Part shown: piece after piece, positions 46,822 through 56,262 of the stretch | Numbering within the stretch: position 1 is the stretch's first letter | Layout of the letters: each line of letters starts with the position of its first letter | Source: Chlorogloea purpurea SAG 13.99 | GTDB taxonomy: Bacteria; Cyanobacteriota; Cyanobacteriia; Cyanobacteriales; Microcystaceae | Reading direction: 5' to 3' | Length of the DNA: 64,000 nt | Assembly (NCBI GenBank): GCA_016903695.1 | Contig: JADQBB010000013.1 | Coordinates: forward strand, 32,163-96,162 | Notes under the pieces: generated by a model | Seen by the model: only the letters and a program-made list of their open reading frames with translations | Told to the model about the DNA's origin: nothing | Database searches by the model: none | Program-made: the position numbers and the translations under genes

Positions 46822-47917
46822 ATGGAGACTAGCGAGTTAAAAAGAGAAATTCAGTCCTTAGAGTCGCGCCTGGGGAAAACCCAGGAGTATCTTTGACCTA
46901 CCTAGTCTGAAAGCCAGTATCAAGGATTTAGAACAGGTAGCCGCCCAGCCCGGTTTTTGGGATAATCCCGATGGGGCTCAGTCAACTATGCAGGAGTTGA
47001 ACGATTTAAAGTCTCACCTGGAGCAATATTATCGTTGGTGTAGCAGACTGGAAGATAGTAGCGCGATCGTGGAGTTGCTAGAAGCTGACGAGGACGAAAC
47101 TTTATTAGAGGAAGCGCGAGTCAATTTAAAAGGGCTGAATCATGAACTCGATCGCTGGGAGTTACAACAACTGCTATCGGGTACTTATGATAGTAACGGG
47201 GCGACACTGACTATCAACGCCGGTGCGGGCGGTACTGATGCCCAAGATTGGGCCGAGATGTTATTGCGAATGTACCAGCGTTGGAGCGAGAAACAAGGTT
47301 ATAAGGTAAGTTTGATGGAATTATCCGAAGGTGACGAGGCGGGTATCAAGTCCGTAACTTTGGAAATCGATGGGCGCTACGCCTACGGCTATTTGCGGGG
47401 CGAGAAGGGTACACACCGACTGGTGAGGATTTCCCCTTTCAATGCCAACGGCAAGCGGCAAACCAGTTTCGCCGGGGTGGAGGTGATGCCGATATTGGGG
47501 GACGACGCGATCAACCTCGATATTCCCGATAAGGATTTGGAGATTACCACATCTAGAAGCGGTGGTAAGGGCGGACAGAATGTGAATAAGGTGGAGACGG
47601 CGGTGCGGGTGGTGCATTTGCCGACGGGTTTGGCGGTGCGTTGTACGCAAGAACGATCGCAGTTACAAAATAAAGAAAGGGCGTTAACTTTGTTAAAGGC
47701 GAAATTATTGGTTATCCTCACCGAACAAAGGGCGCAGGCGATCGCGGAGATTCGCGGCGATATGGTGGAAGCGGCTTGGGGTAATCAAATTCGTAATTAC
47801 GTCTTCCATCCCTATCAGTTAGTCAAGGATTTACGCAGCGGGGTGGAGACTACCGATGTGGGCGGGGTTATGGATGGAGATTTGGACGCTTTTATCGAGG
47901 CTTATCTGCGTCTTTAG
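46822..47917 (+). CDS. prfB: Peptide chain release factor 2 (with +1 programmed frameshift)
   Basis: RF2 ends translation at UGA and UAA. ATG 46822 opens a 24-codon frame ([20 protein letters not shown]...) that stops at TGA 46894-46896. Slipping +1 at CTT-TGA-C continues as [20 protein letters not shown], giving 364 residues, the family norm. The main frame has the stop-codon recognition SPF ([16 protein letters not shown]) and catalytic GGQ ([18 protein letters not shown]). The ATG at 46988 is internal. The frameshift lets low RF2 levels raise RF2 synthesis. Confidence 0.95.
46882..46897 (+). promoter_or_regulatory. prfB +1 frameshift site
   Basis: The sequence CAGGAGTATCTTTGAC holds an internal Shine-Dalgarno-like AGGAG three bases before the slippery CTT and an in-frame TGA followed by C. 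This matches the classical RF2 autoregulation signal. Confidence 0.95.
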
Positions 47918-47990
47918 TGGATTTAGTTAGAGAGAGCGATCGATTTGTCCCTCTCTTGGGCATACTGAAAGTAGTTATGGATCGAGCGAT

Positions 47991-49817
47991 ATGAATTGGA
48001 ATCCAGAGATCGAGACTTGGTTGAACCAGTTAGAAACTTTTGACGCGGAGACGCTTTCTCAAATAAAAAACTTACTTTTAGAGTTGCCCCCTGATGCCAT
48101 CCCGTTAGAACCCCTACGGGAATTTTTGAACAAGTTAATTATAGTTAATTACGAAGAAATTATCCCTATAGCAGAAATAATTTTAAACAAATTTAACGAT
48201 TATGATTTGATAAAAATTATTGTTAGTAAGATAGATATTTTAAACAATAAAAATCCCAAATTAGCGATTAACATAACCCAGATTTGCCTAAAATGTAACC
48301 TACAAAAGCCAGACAAGCTTTATTTTTTAAAGCAGTTAGCCGCTTTTAATCTGGAAGATAAGCAATATAAAGAAGCCGTGGAAAGTGCGAGCCAGTTTTA
48401 TGATTTATGCGATACGCCCTCTTTAAAAGCTTTCGGAGCGTATCATGTAATTTTCATGCTAACCAACGCCGGATATTGGTTAGAAGCAGATCCAATTATC
48501 AAACAATATAAAGAGGAGCTTGAAGCTTGTCTGAATGCCGGGGAATGTCCTGGTTTTTTTGATAACCATTTGATGCTTACATCTTACCTGTCATATTTAC
48601 AAGATGACTTGGTGGAAAATCGCTCCCTGACAAATAAAAACGGTAAAATTTTTGAAAATATAATCAAGGCAAAATATTCAGAGCATTTAGTTAAGCCACC
48701 GGTTAACCGCAACCCGAACCAAAAATTGAAAATAGGCTATATAGCCCATACGTTAAAATTTCATTCTATCGGCATAATCTCCCGTTGGCTGATTCATCAT
48801 CACGATCGAGAAAAATTTAATATCAATTTATATCTAATAGCTCAGAAAGAAGACGCTCTCACACAGGAATTTTTCAGGGATAAAGTAGACCAATGCCATA
48901 ATTTATCGGGAAATGCGCTCTCGATCGCCCAGCAAATTTGTGATGACGGTATTGATATACTAGTAGACTTGGATAGTCTCACCGGCTGGATAACCACACA
49001 AGTTATGGCTTTAAAACCCGCACCGGTTCAAGCTACGTGGTTGGGATTCGATGCCAGTGGAATGCCTTCGATCGATTATTACATAGCCGATAACTACGTA
49101 CTGCCACCCTCAGCCCAAGAATATTACGAGGAAAAAATCTGGCGTTTACCGAATTGCTATATGGCAATCGATGGAATTGAAATCGGTATTCCCAGCCTGC
49201 GCCGTCAAGACTTGAATATCAGCGATGAATCGGTAATTTATCTAACCGCACAAACATCATATAAGCGCCGCCCAGATACGATCAGATTACAAATGGCTAT
49301 CTTGAAATCAGTACCCCATAGCTATTTATTAATTCAAGGAAAAGGAGGAGAACCTGTTATAAAAGAATTATTTATACAGCTTGCTCAAGAGGCAGGAGTT
49401 AATCCAGACAGATTACGCTTCACCCCCTTATATCCGACTATTGTATATAGAGCTAACCTATCGATCGCAGATGTGGTATTAGATACCTATCCCTTTAGCG
49501 GGGGCACAACCACTCTAGATATGTTGTGGATGGGACTCCCTATCGTCACCAAAGTTGGACAACAATGGGCGGCGAGAAATAGTTATACCTTAATGGTAAA
49601 TGCAGGCTTGAGTGAGGGAATCGCTGGGAATGATGAGGAATATGTAGAGTGGGGAATTCGCCTGGGAAACGATGCTGTATTAAGACAAGAAATTCGGTGG
49701 AAACTCAAAAAATCTCGACGAACAGCGCCTATTTGGAATGCTCGACAGTTTACCAAAGACGTAGAATCTGCTTATGGGCAAATGTGGGAAATTTATCAAG
49801 AAAACCTGGGGAGTTAA
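47991..49817 (+). CDS. OGT/SPINDLY-type glycosyltransferase, copy 2
   Basis: The 608-residue paralogue of the gene at 44886 has a helical N-terminal half with TPR-like repeats and a GT41 domain starting LKIGYIAHTLKFHSIGIISR. It has QATWLGFDASGMPSIDYY, YPFSGGTTTLDMLWMGLPIV and QQWAARNSYTLM. Compared with copies 1 and 3 it has KFHSIGIIS where they have RRHSxGWLS, so the donor or acceptor groove may differ. It lies 73 bp after prfB and 4 bp before copy 3, with which it is probably co-transcribed. Confidence 0.85.
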   Translation: MNWNPEIETWLNQLETFDAETLSQIKNLLLELPPDAIPLEPLREFLNKLIIVNYEEIIPIAEIILNKFNDYDLIKIIVSKIDILNNKNPKLAINITQICLKCNLQKPDKLYFLKQLAAFNLEDKQYKEAVESASQFYDLCDTPSLKAFGAYHVIFMLTNAGYWLEADPIIKQYKEELEACLNAGECPGFFDNHLMLTSYLSYLQDDLVENRSLTNKNGKIFENIIKAKYSEHLVKPPVNRNPNQKLKIGYIAHTLKFHSIGIISRWLIHHHDREKFNINLYLIAQKEDALTQEFFRDKVDQCHNLSGNALSIAQQICDDGIDILVDLDSLTGWITTQVMALKPAPVQATWLGFDASGMPSIDYYIADNYVLPPSAQEYYEEKIWRLPNCYMAIDGIEIGIPSLRRQDLNISDESVIYLTAQTSYKRRPDTIRLQMAILKSVPHSYLLIQGKGGEPVIKELFIQLAQEAGVNPDRLRFTPLYPTIVYRANLSIADVVLDTYPFSGGTTTLDMLWMGLPIVTKVGQQWAARNSYTLMVNAGLSEGIAGNDEEYVEWGIRLGNDAVLRQEIRWKLKKSRRTAPIWNARQFTKDVESAYGQMWEIYQENLGS

Positions 49818-49821
49818 AGTT

Positions 49822-51996
49822 ATGACCTGGCACGAAAAGGTTATTTCATTAGTAGAAAACGATCGATATGGTGAAGTAGCCCAGTTTTATGAAAATTTAT
49901 TAGAAACAGAAACCGACACCATATCTTACTATTGGTATCTGGGTATATCCTATCTCTTACAGGAAAAGGAAGAAGAAGCTCAATCGGTATGGTTATTAAT
50001 ATTGAGTCAAGACGACGAAGAAAGTTTTTTAACCCTGGATTTACTGGAAACTTTGGAGAGGGAAGCATCGCGGCAAATCATGGCTGGGCAAGACCGATAC
50101 GCCCATTTAATTCGCCTGTATATTCAAGAAATTAACCCCGATGACCTAAATAATTTACTTCAATTAATTTTATTGGAGATGAAGCTTAACCTTTTTTATC
50201 CTGACATACTAAACCAGTGGGATATAGAAAGTTTATTCGCTCGGCAAAAGGCTGATCACGACTCCCTATTGCAGGTTATGGTCAATTTACTCAGCTATCC
50301 CCACCCCCAAACCTTAGTTTTTCTAAATGCTTGTATTGCTTCCTTACCCGCACCCCAAAACTTCAGGGAAATAGTGGTGAAGGAGATCGTTAACCGAGGT
50401 TATCAACACAGTCAACCCCTATGGGCGATCGATCTCACTAAATTACTGGTTCAATACGAACCCGATAACTTGGGCTTACTGAATAATTTATTTATTCTTT
50501 ATAAAGGTGCTTCTAACTATCAACAGTGTTTATCCATAGCCGGTATTTTCTGTCAAGAAGATAAGAGTATTTTGGTGAGAACATTTGGATTATCTTTGAA
50601 AATTTCTGTATTGCATGAGTGCGGCGACTGGTTAAATCTGCCACCCCTGATAATACAAATGAAAGATTTATTGAAAGAGATGGAAGATCCGCGAATATCG
50701 ACCGATGAGTTATTCATTAGAGACGCTTTATTGGGATTAACTAGCTCTTTGCCGTATTTTGAAGACCAACCTCAAGAAAACCGCACACTACAGAATAAAC
50801 TAAGTCAATATTTTCAAAAGCAAATCAATCCTGATTTTAGCCACCTTTCCCCTCCCGTATACAAACAAATCTTGAAAATCGGTTATATAGCCTCCACTCT
50901 CAGGAGGCATTCCGTCGGCTGGCTAAGCCGTTGGTTATTCCAACACCATAATCGAGAAAAGTTTAAAATCTATATTTATCTAGTGGGTCAACCCGAAGAC
51001 GATATAACCGACCAATGGTTTCGTAAGAATGCTGAAACTATCCATAATTTGCCCAGTAACCCCCGGTTGATCAGCGAGAAAATTAGAGAAGACCAGATCG
51101 ATATATTAGTAGACCTTGATAGCATTACTAAAAACACCACCTATCACGTCATGGCCCTGAAACCGGCACCGGTTCAAGTTACTTGGCTAGGTTTAGACGC
51201 TTCGGGACTTCCCGCCATCGATTATTTTCTAGCGGATAACTACGTTTTACCCCCGGATGCCGGAGACTATTACCGGGAAAAAATCTGGCGATTACCCCAT
51301 ACTTATCTGGCTGTAGATGGATTTGAAATCGGTGTGCCAACTCTCAGAAGGGAAGATTTAGGAATTAGCCCCGACTCGATGGTTTATTTAACCTTACAAT
51401 CGGGATTGAAGCGAAATCGGCAGTGTATAGGTTTGCAGATGGAGATTATTAAAGCCGTCCCCGATAGCTATCTATTAATCAAAGGTTCTGCCAAATCGGA
51501 AACTATTCGAGAACTGTTTATCAGTATCGCTCGATCGGCTGGCGTTAATATCGATCGTTTACGTTTCTTACCCAATGATACCTGCGAGGAAACCCACCGG
51601 GGAAATTTGCAGATTGCCGACGTGGTACTGGATACTTTCCCCTATAACGGCGCGACTACCACATTGGAAGTGTTGTGGGCGGGGATACCTCTAGTTAGCC
51701 GCGTGGGGCGACAATTCGCCGCCCGTAATAGTTACACTTTCATGACCAATGCCGGAATAGAGGAGGGAATCGCCCACACTGGGGAAGAATACGTGGAATG
51801 GGGGATAAAATTAGGTACTGATGAAAGCTTGCGCGGGAAAGTTGTGGAGAAACTGCGGTTATCGCGGCAAATATCCCCGTTATGGAATGGTGAAAATTTT
51901 GCTCTTGAAATAGAAAAAGCGTACGGACAAATGTGGCGGGATTACTGCGAAAAGGATGCGGATGCACAGACTGTTTCAGGAAGCGAAATTACTTGA
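49822..51996 (+). CDS. OGT/SPINDLY-type glycosyltransferase, copy 3
   Basis: The 724-residue protein is the longest of the three, with an extended TPR-like N-terminus (about 1-340) and a GT41 domain from LKIGYIASTLRRHSVGWLSR. Motifs are QVTWLGLDASGLPAIDYF, FPYNGATTTLEVLWAGIPLV and RQFAARNSYTFM. FSGG of the other copies reads YNGA here. ATG 49822 was chosen; the frame is open upstream (to 49774) into copy 2 but GGAG and the 4-bp gap support 49822. The 3' end overlaps the convergent pilin gene by 8 bp. Confidence 0.85.
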   Translation: MTWHEKVISLVENDRYGEVAQFYENLLETETDTISYYWYLGISYLLQEKEEEAQSVWLLILSQDDEESFLTLDLLETLEREASRQIMAGQDRYAHLIRLYIQEINPDDLNNLLQLILLEMKLNLFYPDILNQWDIESLFARQKADHDSLLQVMVNLLSYPHPQTLVFLNACIASLPAPQNFREIVVKEIVNRGYQHSQPLWAIDLTKLLVQYEPDNLGLLNNLFILYKGASNYQQCLSIAGIFCQEDKSILVRTFGLSLKISVLHECGDWLNLPPLIIQMKDLLKEMEDPRISTDELFIRDALLGLTSSLPYFEDQPQENRTLQNKLSQYFQKQINPDFSHLSPPVYKQILKIGYIASTLRRHSVGWLSRWLFQHHNREKFKIYIYLVGQPEDDITDQWFRKNAETIHNLPSNPRLISEKIREDQIDILVDLDSITKNTTYHVMALKPAPVQVTWLGLDASGLPAIDYFLADNYVLPPDAGDYYREKIWRLPHTYLAVDGFEIGVPTLRREDLGISPDSMVYLTLQSGLKRNRQCIGLQMEIIKAVPDSYLLIKGSAKSETIRELFISIARSAGVNIDRLRFLPNDTCEETHRGNLQIADVVLDTFPYNGATTTLEVLWAGIPLVSRVGRQFAARNSYTFMTNAGIEEGIAHTGEEYVEWGIKLGTDESLRGKVVEKLRLSRQISPLWNGENFALEIEKAYGQMWRDYCEKDADAQTVSGSEIT

Positions 51997-52516
51997 TTTG
52001 TTTCGTATTGCCCGCACAATCCGCAACAGCGGACGCGGTGCCGATAGTGATGTCCGTAGTCGGGGATAAGTTGGCAGAAACGTTAGTAGTTTGTTCACAG
52101 AGAACAGCGGAAAATACGCCGCCGGTGGTTTGACCCACACCGGCGGTATAATCCAGAATATCGTTAGCGTAATTCGTGGTAGCGTTAGCGATAGCGCCCG
52201 CACCGTTAACGCCCGCGGTTTGCGCGCTTCCTATCGTATAGTATTGAAGATTGAGATTGACGGGCAAATTGGTAATAGCCGTGAAAGTCGCACTATCCAA
52301 ACGATAAGCTTGTTGGGCGCGGTTAATCGTACCGAGGGCGTTTTTAGCCTCTGCCTGCCTACCCTTGGCTATTTGTCCCAGTAGGTTAGGTAACGCGATC
52401 GCGGCTAGTACCCCGATAATCATGACCACCACTAGTAATTCTATTAAGGTGAAGCCATTTTCTTTGCTCTTTTTATGCAAAAAATGCAAAAATTTAAGTT
52501 TGAATTGAGAGTTCAT
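51989..52516 (-). CDS. Type IV pilin-like protein, copy 1
   Basis: The 175-residue prepilin has a class III-like leader with basic residues ending SKENG, then FTLIELLVVVMIIGVLAAIA, including the Glu at position 5 of the mature protein. The mature part carries two cysteines near the end (VLCEQTT, ADCAGN), which could form the disulfide-bonded D-region. It is very similar to copy 3 (54099-54623) in both protein and DNA, indicating duplication. It may be a major or minor pilin. Confidence 0.9.
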   Translation of the reverse strand: MNSQFKLKFLHFLHKKSKENGFTLIELLVVVMIIGVLAAIALPNLLGQIAKGRQAEAKNALGTINRAQQAYRLDSATFTAITNLPVNLNLQYYTIGSAQTAGVNGAGAIANATTNYANDILDYTAGVGQTTGGVFSAVLCEQTTNVSANLSPTTDITIGTASAVADCAGNTKQIK

Positions 52517-52622
52517 GATAATTGATCAGAGCTGTTGCATAAGAGTACATATAACTTACCCTTATAATCAGGTTTTTCTATCATGCTGAATCCGCTATTA
52601 CCTATTGTCTATCATCAAATTT

Positions 52623-53414
52623 TCAAGGTTTTTTCGGGGGTAAAGCATAAACGTTACCATCACCTGAAATTACTAACTGACCGCCTAACTTCTCGATATT
52701 ATCTTTTGCCAGTTTTCGGGTTGCCTCGTCCGGGCTATTCACCCATACTAGGAACCAAGCCCCTACCTGGGCGATTTGAGTATCGGATTTATTGTCTAAA
52801 TACTTAACGGTTTGATCAGCCGATCGTTCTATCCAGTTATTACCCGCTATCTTGGCCCATTGCGCCGCCAACTCGTTAGATTTCCTAGCACTTTCTATAT
52901 CCCCCCTGAACAGTAGCTCATCGACTCCCTTATATAGAGGTACGTAGTAGGCTTCGGGAATATTGGGATTCAGTTTTTTTAACCCTTCGTTCATGATCGC
53001 GATCGTTCGATCGGGAAGACCGGCGTTAATCGAAGAAGCGGTAGATATATTTAAATAAGCGCGGACAAAATAGGGATCGTTCTTGACGATAACATCCAAG
53101 TATTCTGGGCTGAGACCATAACCGGTAACTTTCCTCGCGTCTCCATCCCCGTAGTATTGAATAAACTGTAACATCACCCAATCCGCGAGGAGATTTTGGA
53201 ATCCGAAGGGAGGTATACTCTTTAACAGATCGAGTCTAATTTTCTCCAGATCAGAATCCTTTTGATAATCGTAATTATACAATTTACCTTTAGTTAAAGT
53301 TTGCAGTTTGCTGCTTTGTAAGCCTATAACACCTGCCAAACAAACGCCGAGTATCCCTATCATCCCCAGCAACCGATAATTAAAGGTTTTAAATTGGTGA
53401 GTAGATGACGACAT
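52623..53414 (-). CDS. slr2018-like pilus-associated hypothetical protein
   Basis: The 263-residue protein has one N-terminal transmembrane segment (about 14-32, LLGMIGILGVCLAGVIGLQS) and a helical, TPR-like remainder (PEYLDVIVKNDPYFVRAYLN, PNIPEAYYVPLYKGVDELLF). It fits the position and type of Synechocystis slr2018, which lies in the pilA9-pilA10-pilA11-slr2018 operon under cAMP receptor control and affects motility. It is flanked by pilin genes on both sides (9 bp after the one at 53424). Assignment by family is moderate. Confidence 0.7.
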   Translation of the reverse strand: MSSSTHQFKTFNYRLLGMIGILGVCLAGVIGLQSSKLQTLTKGKLYNYDYQKDSDLEKIRLDLLKSIPPFGFQNLLADWVMLQFIQYYGDGDARKVTGYGLSPEYLDVIVKNDPYFVRAYLNISTASSINAGLPDRTIAIMNEGLKKLNPNIPEAYYVPLYKGVDELLFRGDIESARKSNELAAQWAKIAGNNWIERSADQTVKYLDNKSDTQIAQVGAWFLVWVNSPDEATRKLAKDNIEKLGGQLVISGDGNVYALPPKKP

Positions 53415-53423
53415 ATATTATAT

Positions 53424-53999
53424 CTAGCGAATTTGAGTACCGTTAAGACAACTGATAGACCCGTTAGTATTAACCGTTGTCACTGTATCTATAGTAGGGT
53501 CTGGGGCTTCACAAACAAGGGATCGGAAAATTCCATTAGGGGTTTGACCGACGGCAGAAGCATAATTGCGAATATCGTTATCGTATGGCCCTTGGGCAGT
53601 AGCTTTTTGAGCCGCCCCCAATGAATCGGGGGTCGCATAAGCGGCAAGGTCATCGGCAAAAGAATAATATATCCCCGGAGGTGGCGTGATCGGTAATTTG
53701 GCAATCAGTCCGAAAGTAGTGGTTTCCTGCCGATAAGCTTGCTGAGCGCGGTTGATCGCTCCTAATGTGCTTTTTGCTTCTGCCTGTCTACCTTTCTCTA
53801 CTTGTTTTAATAACATCGGTAGAGCGATAGCCGCCATGACTCCCAAGATAACTACTACTACTATCAGTTCGATCAGAGTGAATCCACGGTTTTTTTTAAT
53901 CGAAAACAAACTGTATTTTTGATACTTACCCATAATATTCATCGTCGTACGGGTGGGTAGATCTTTCTTAAATTTAAAGCGAAAGGAGCAAAGAATCAT
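53424..53999 (-). CDS. Type IV pilin-like protein, copy 2 (divergent)
   Basis: The prepilin core KKNRG-FTLIELIVVVVILGVMAAIALPML is followed by a mature domain of about 140 residues that diverges from the other two pilins but keeps cysteines (LVCEAP, SCLNGT). The start is unclear. ATG 53999 has a strong AAGGAG site but gives a leader of about 44 residues. ATG 53942 or 53933 gives a more usual leader but has no ribosome site. A 13-bp inverted repeat covers the strong site. It is probably a minor pilin. Confidence 0.85.
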   Translation of the reverse strand: MILCSFRFKFKKDLPTRTTMNIMGKYQKYSLFSIKKNRGFTLIELIVVVVILGVMAAIALPMLLKQVEKGRQAEAKSTLGAINRAQQAYRQETTTFGLIAKLPITPPPGIYYSFADDLAAYATPDSLGAAQKATAQGPYDNDIRNYASAVGQTPNGIFRSLVCEAPDPTIDTVTTVNTNGSISCLNGTQIR

Positions 54000-54019
54000 T
54001 TTTTCTCTCCTTTCGCTTT
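53976..54019 (-). promoter_or_regulatory. 13-bp inverted repeat over the ribosome binding site of pilin copy 2
   Basis: Arms 54007-54019 and 53976-53988 are perfect, with an 18-nt loop. In the minus-strand mRNA the AAGGAG sits in the 5' arm and the ATG (53999-53997) in the loop. It could block translation, act as an RNA thermometer, or serve as an attenuator between pilin genes (the 3' side reads TTTAAATTTAAG). Confidence 0.7.
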
Positions 54020-54098
54020 CGATAATTAAAACTATTATGAAGCAGGTGCAAGAGAATATACAAGAATCTCCTGAAAAACCGTACTTCAAGGATAGAAA

Positions 54099-54623
54099 TT
54101 ACTTCACCTGTTTGGTATTAGTACCACAAGCGGTGGCGGCACCGGCAGTACCGATAGTAACGTCTGAACCGGCTAGGCTAGTGGAAAGGGCAGTGGTTTG
54201 TTCACAAAGAACCGAGGAGAAAGTCCCATTGGTGGTTTGACCCACACCTGCTGTGTAGTCTAAGATGTCGTTCTCGTAGGTGGTGGTTGCCTTAGCGAGG
54301 GTACCGGCACCGTTAACGGTGGCTGTGGTAGCGTCAGTAGGGGTGTAGTACTGGAGGGTTAAACCTACGGGTAGGTTAGTGATAGCGGTGAAAGTAGCGT
54401 TTTCTAAACGGTAGGCTTGTTGAGCGCGGTTGACCGTACCTAGAGCGTTTCTAGCTTCAGCCTGTCTGCCTTTAGCTACCTGTCCGAGAAGGTTAGGTAA
54501 TGCGATCGCGGCTAATACACCGATGATGATGACAACTACTAATAATTCAATTAAGGTGAAACCTTTGTTATCGTTTTTTTTGTTGAGGTGTTGGAGGAAT
54601 TTAACTTTAAATTGAGAATTCAT
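54099..54623 (-). CDS. pilA: Type IV pilin PilA, copy 3
   Basis: The 174-residue prepilin has leader ...KKNDNKG, then FTLIELLVVVIIIGVLAAIA with Glu5. The mature domain (GRQAEARNALGTVNRAQQAY) and two C-terminal cysteines (SSVLCEQT, TACGTN) are as in cyanobacterial PilA. It is the first gene of the minus-strand pilin cluster. It has AAGGAA 13 bp upstream and a long poly-A tract (54651-54662 on the minus strand), a possible UP-element. It may be the major pilin. Confidence 0.9.
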   Translation of the reverse strand: MNSQFKVKFLQHLNKKNDNKGFTLIELLVVVIIIGVLAAIALPNLLGQVAKGRQAEARNALGTVNRAQQAYRLENATFTAITNLPVGLTLQYYTPTDATTATVNGAGTLAKATTTYENDILDYTAGVGQTTNGTFSSVLCEQTTALSTSLAGSDVTIGTAGAATACGTNTKQVK

Positions 54624-54794
54624 AGTAAGCGTTTCCTTGTGGTAGGGGTTGTTTTTTTTTTCTCTAGAGCTAACTTACCCACATCGATCGATTTTCATAT
54701 CACTTTGGAAAAATATTTTTCGAGATTTTTGTGAATTACCGTAGCGTAAGGGTTTGAGGCGCGATGGGCCTGGTTGGAGCGCGCTTGCTCCCTA

Positions 54795-55259
54795 CTACCG
54801 TTTCATCGCCCTCTGCATATCTCGCTGATCATCACGGCGTTTCATATCCTCCCGTTTATCGTGAAGCTTCTTACCCTTTCCGAGGCCGACGCTCACTTTC
54901 ACGTAACTGTCTTTGAAATACATCTTCATGGGAACCAAAGTTAAGCCTTTTTGCTCCACTTGTCCGATCAGCTTGGTTATCTCTTTCTTCTTCAGTAACA
55001 ATTTTCTCGTCCGCCTGGGGTCGTGATTGAAATACTGACTGCTGTCTTCGTAGGGGGAGATATGGACGTTGATCATCCAGGCTTCGCCGCCTCTGATTAA
55101 CACGTAGCCATCCCGGAGATTAACTTTACCGGCGCGAATTGATTTAACTTCCGTCCCCACTAACTGAATCCCCGCTTCGTAAGTCTCCAGGATCTCGTAA
55201 AGGAATCGGACTTGACGATTATCAGTAATAATTTTGATCTTGTTGTCTTCATTACCCAT
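54795..55259 (-). CDS. smpB: SsrA-binding protein
   Basis: SmpB delivers tmRNA to stalled ribosomes. The 154-residue protein shows [41 protein letters not shown] and a basic C-terminal tail ([20 protein letters not shown]) that enters the mRNA channel. The tmRNA gene (ssrA) was not found in the window. Confidence 0.96.
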   Translation of the reverse strand: MGNEDNKIKIITDNRQVRFLYEILETYEAGIQLVGTEVKSIRAGKVNLRDGYVLIRGGEAWMINVHISPYEDSSQYFNHDPRRTRKLLLKKKEITKLIGQVEQKGLTLVPMKMYFKDSYVKVSVGLGKGKKLHDKREDMKRRDDQRDMQRAMKR

Positions 55260-55310
55260 AGTCTTATTATCTTAACATTAGATTTAATTTTGCCGCTCAA
55301 CTGCAACCCT

Positions 55311-56261
55311 ATGGACTTTATTTTATTCGGCCAACAGATTCTTAACGGACTATCTACCGGAAGCGTATACGCTATCTTCGCCCTCGGATATACCCTCGTA
55401 TTTTCTATCCTCGGTATTATCAACTTCGCCCACGGGGCCATATTCACCCTCGGTGCTTATTTCACCTACACCCTCACCGGCGGCTCTTTCGGTTTTAACG
55501 GCTTGTTGGCTAACGCCCGATTACCTTTCGGATTGCCTTTTTTTCCCGCTTTGATCTTGGGGAGTATCCTATCGGGCACGGTTTCTATATTATTAGAGAG
55601 GATCGCTTTCCGTCCCCTGCGATCGAGAGGTTCTGACTCGCTCCTGTGCCTCGTATCCAGTTTAGGAGCCGCTGTGGTAATCGTCAACGTCATCCAGTAT
55701 CTAGTGGGTGCGGAAATATATACTTTTGACGCTCATATTTTCGGGGGCTTACCTGCGGCTATCAATTTCGGAAGCGCAAAGAGGCCGATCAATATTCGCA
55801 CGATTCAAATTATCATTTTTGCCGTATCGGCTTCGATCGTCGCTATCCTCACCTACTGGGTCAATTATACGAAAGCGGGTAAAGCTCTACAATCGGTGGC
55901 CGAAGACACCACCACAGCTAGTTTATTGGGCATCAACCCCGAAAAGTTCATCACCATCACCTTTTTTATCAGCGGCGCTTTAGCGGGCTTAGCAGGCACT
56001 TTAGTAGGGGCCAGCGTGAGCATAGCCGGCCCCTATTTCGGTATCGCTTTCGGTTTGAAAGGTTTAGGCGTGATCGTTTTAGGCGGTTTGGGCAGTATAC
56101 CGGGGGCGGTCATCGGCGGCTTATTATTAGGTATCGCCGAGGCTTTCGTCCCCTCGGAATATTCTGGATATAGGGAAGCGATCGCGTTTGCCCTCTTATT
56201 CTTAATGTTACTAATTCGCCCCCAAGGTTTATTAGGGCGTAAATACATCCAGAAGGTTTAA
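55311..56261 (+). CDS. LivH-type branched-chain amino-acid ABC permease
   Basis: From ATG 55311 the 316-residue protein begins MDFILFGQQILNGLSTGSVYA, the usual LivH start. It has eight or so hydrophobic segments and the family motifs LGYTLVFSILGIINFAHGAI and GLGVIVLGGLGSIPGAVIGG. It is one of two channel subunits of an HAAT transporter (the Nat system for neutral amino acids in Synechocystis, or a urea transporter relative). The other subunits are elsewhere. The frame is open upstream to 55212 through smpB, but that extension is antisense and unlikely. Confidence 0.88.
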   Translation: MDFILFGQQILNGLSTGSVYAIFALGYTLVFSILGIINFAHGAIFTLGAYFTYTLTGGSFGFNGLLANARLPFGLPFFPALILGSILSGTVSILLERIAFRPLRSRGSDSLLCLVSSLGAAVVIVNVIQYLVGAEIYTFDAHIFGGLPAAINFGSAKRPINIRTIQIIIFAVSASIVAILTYWVNYTKAGKALQSVAEDTTTASLLGINPEKFITITFFISGALAGLAGTLVGASVSIAGPYFGIAFGLKGLGVIVLGGLGSIPGAVIGGLLLGIAEAFVPSEYSGYREAIAFALLFLMLLIRPQGLLGRKYIQKV

Positions 56262-56262
56262 C

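Noticed and set aside
46988..47917. prfB starting at ATG 46988
   Set aside because: The upstream frame joined by the +1 shift restores the full RF2 N-terminus; 46988 is internal.
55212..55310. N-terminal extension of the LivH permease to 55212
   Set aside because: It is antisense to the start of smpB and the family begins at the Met of MDFILFGQQ.
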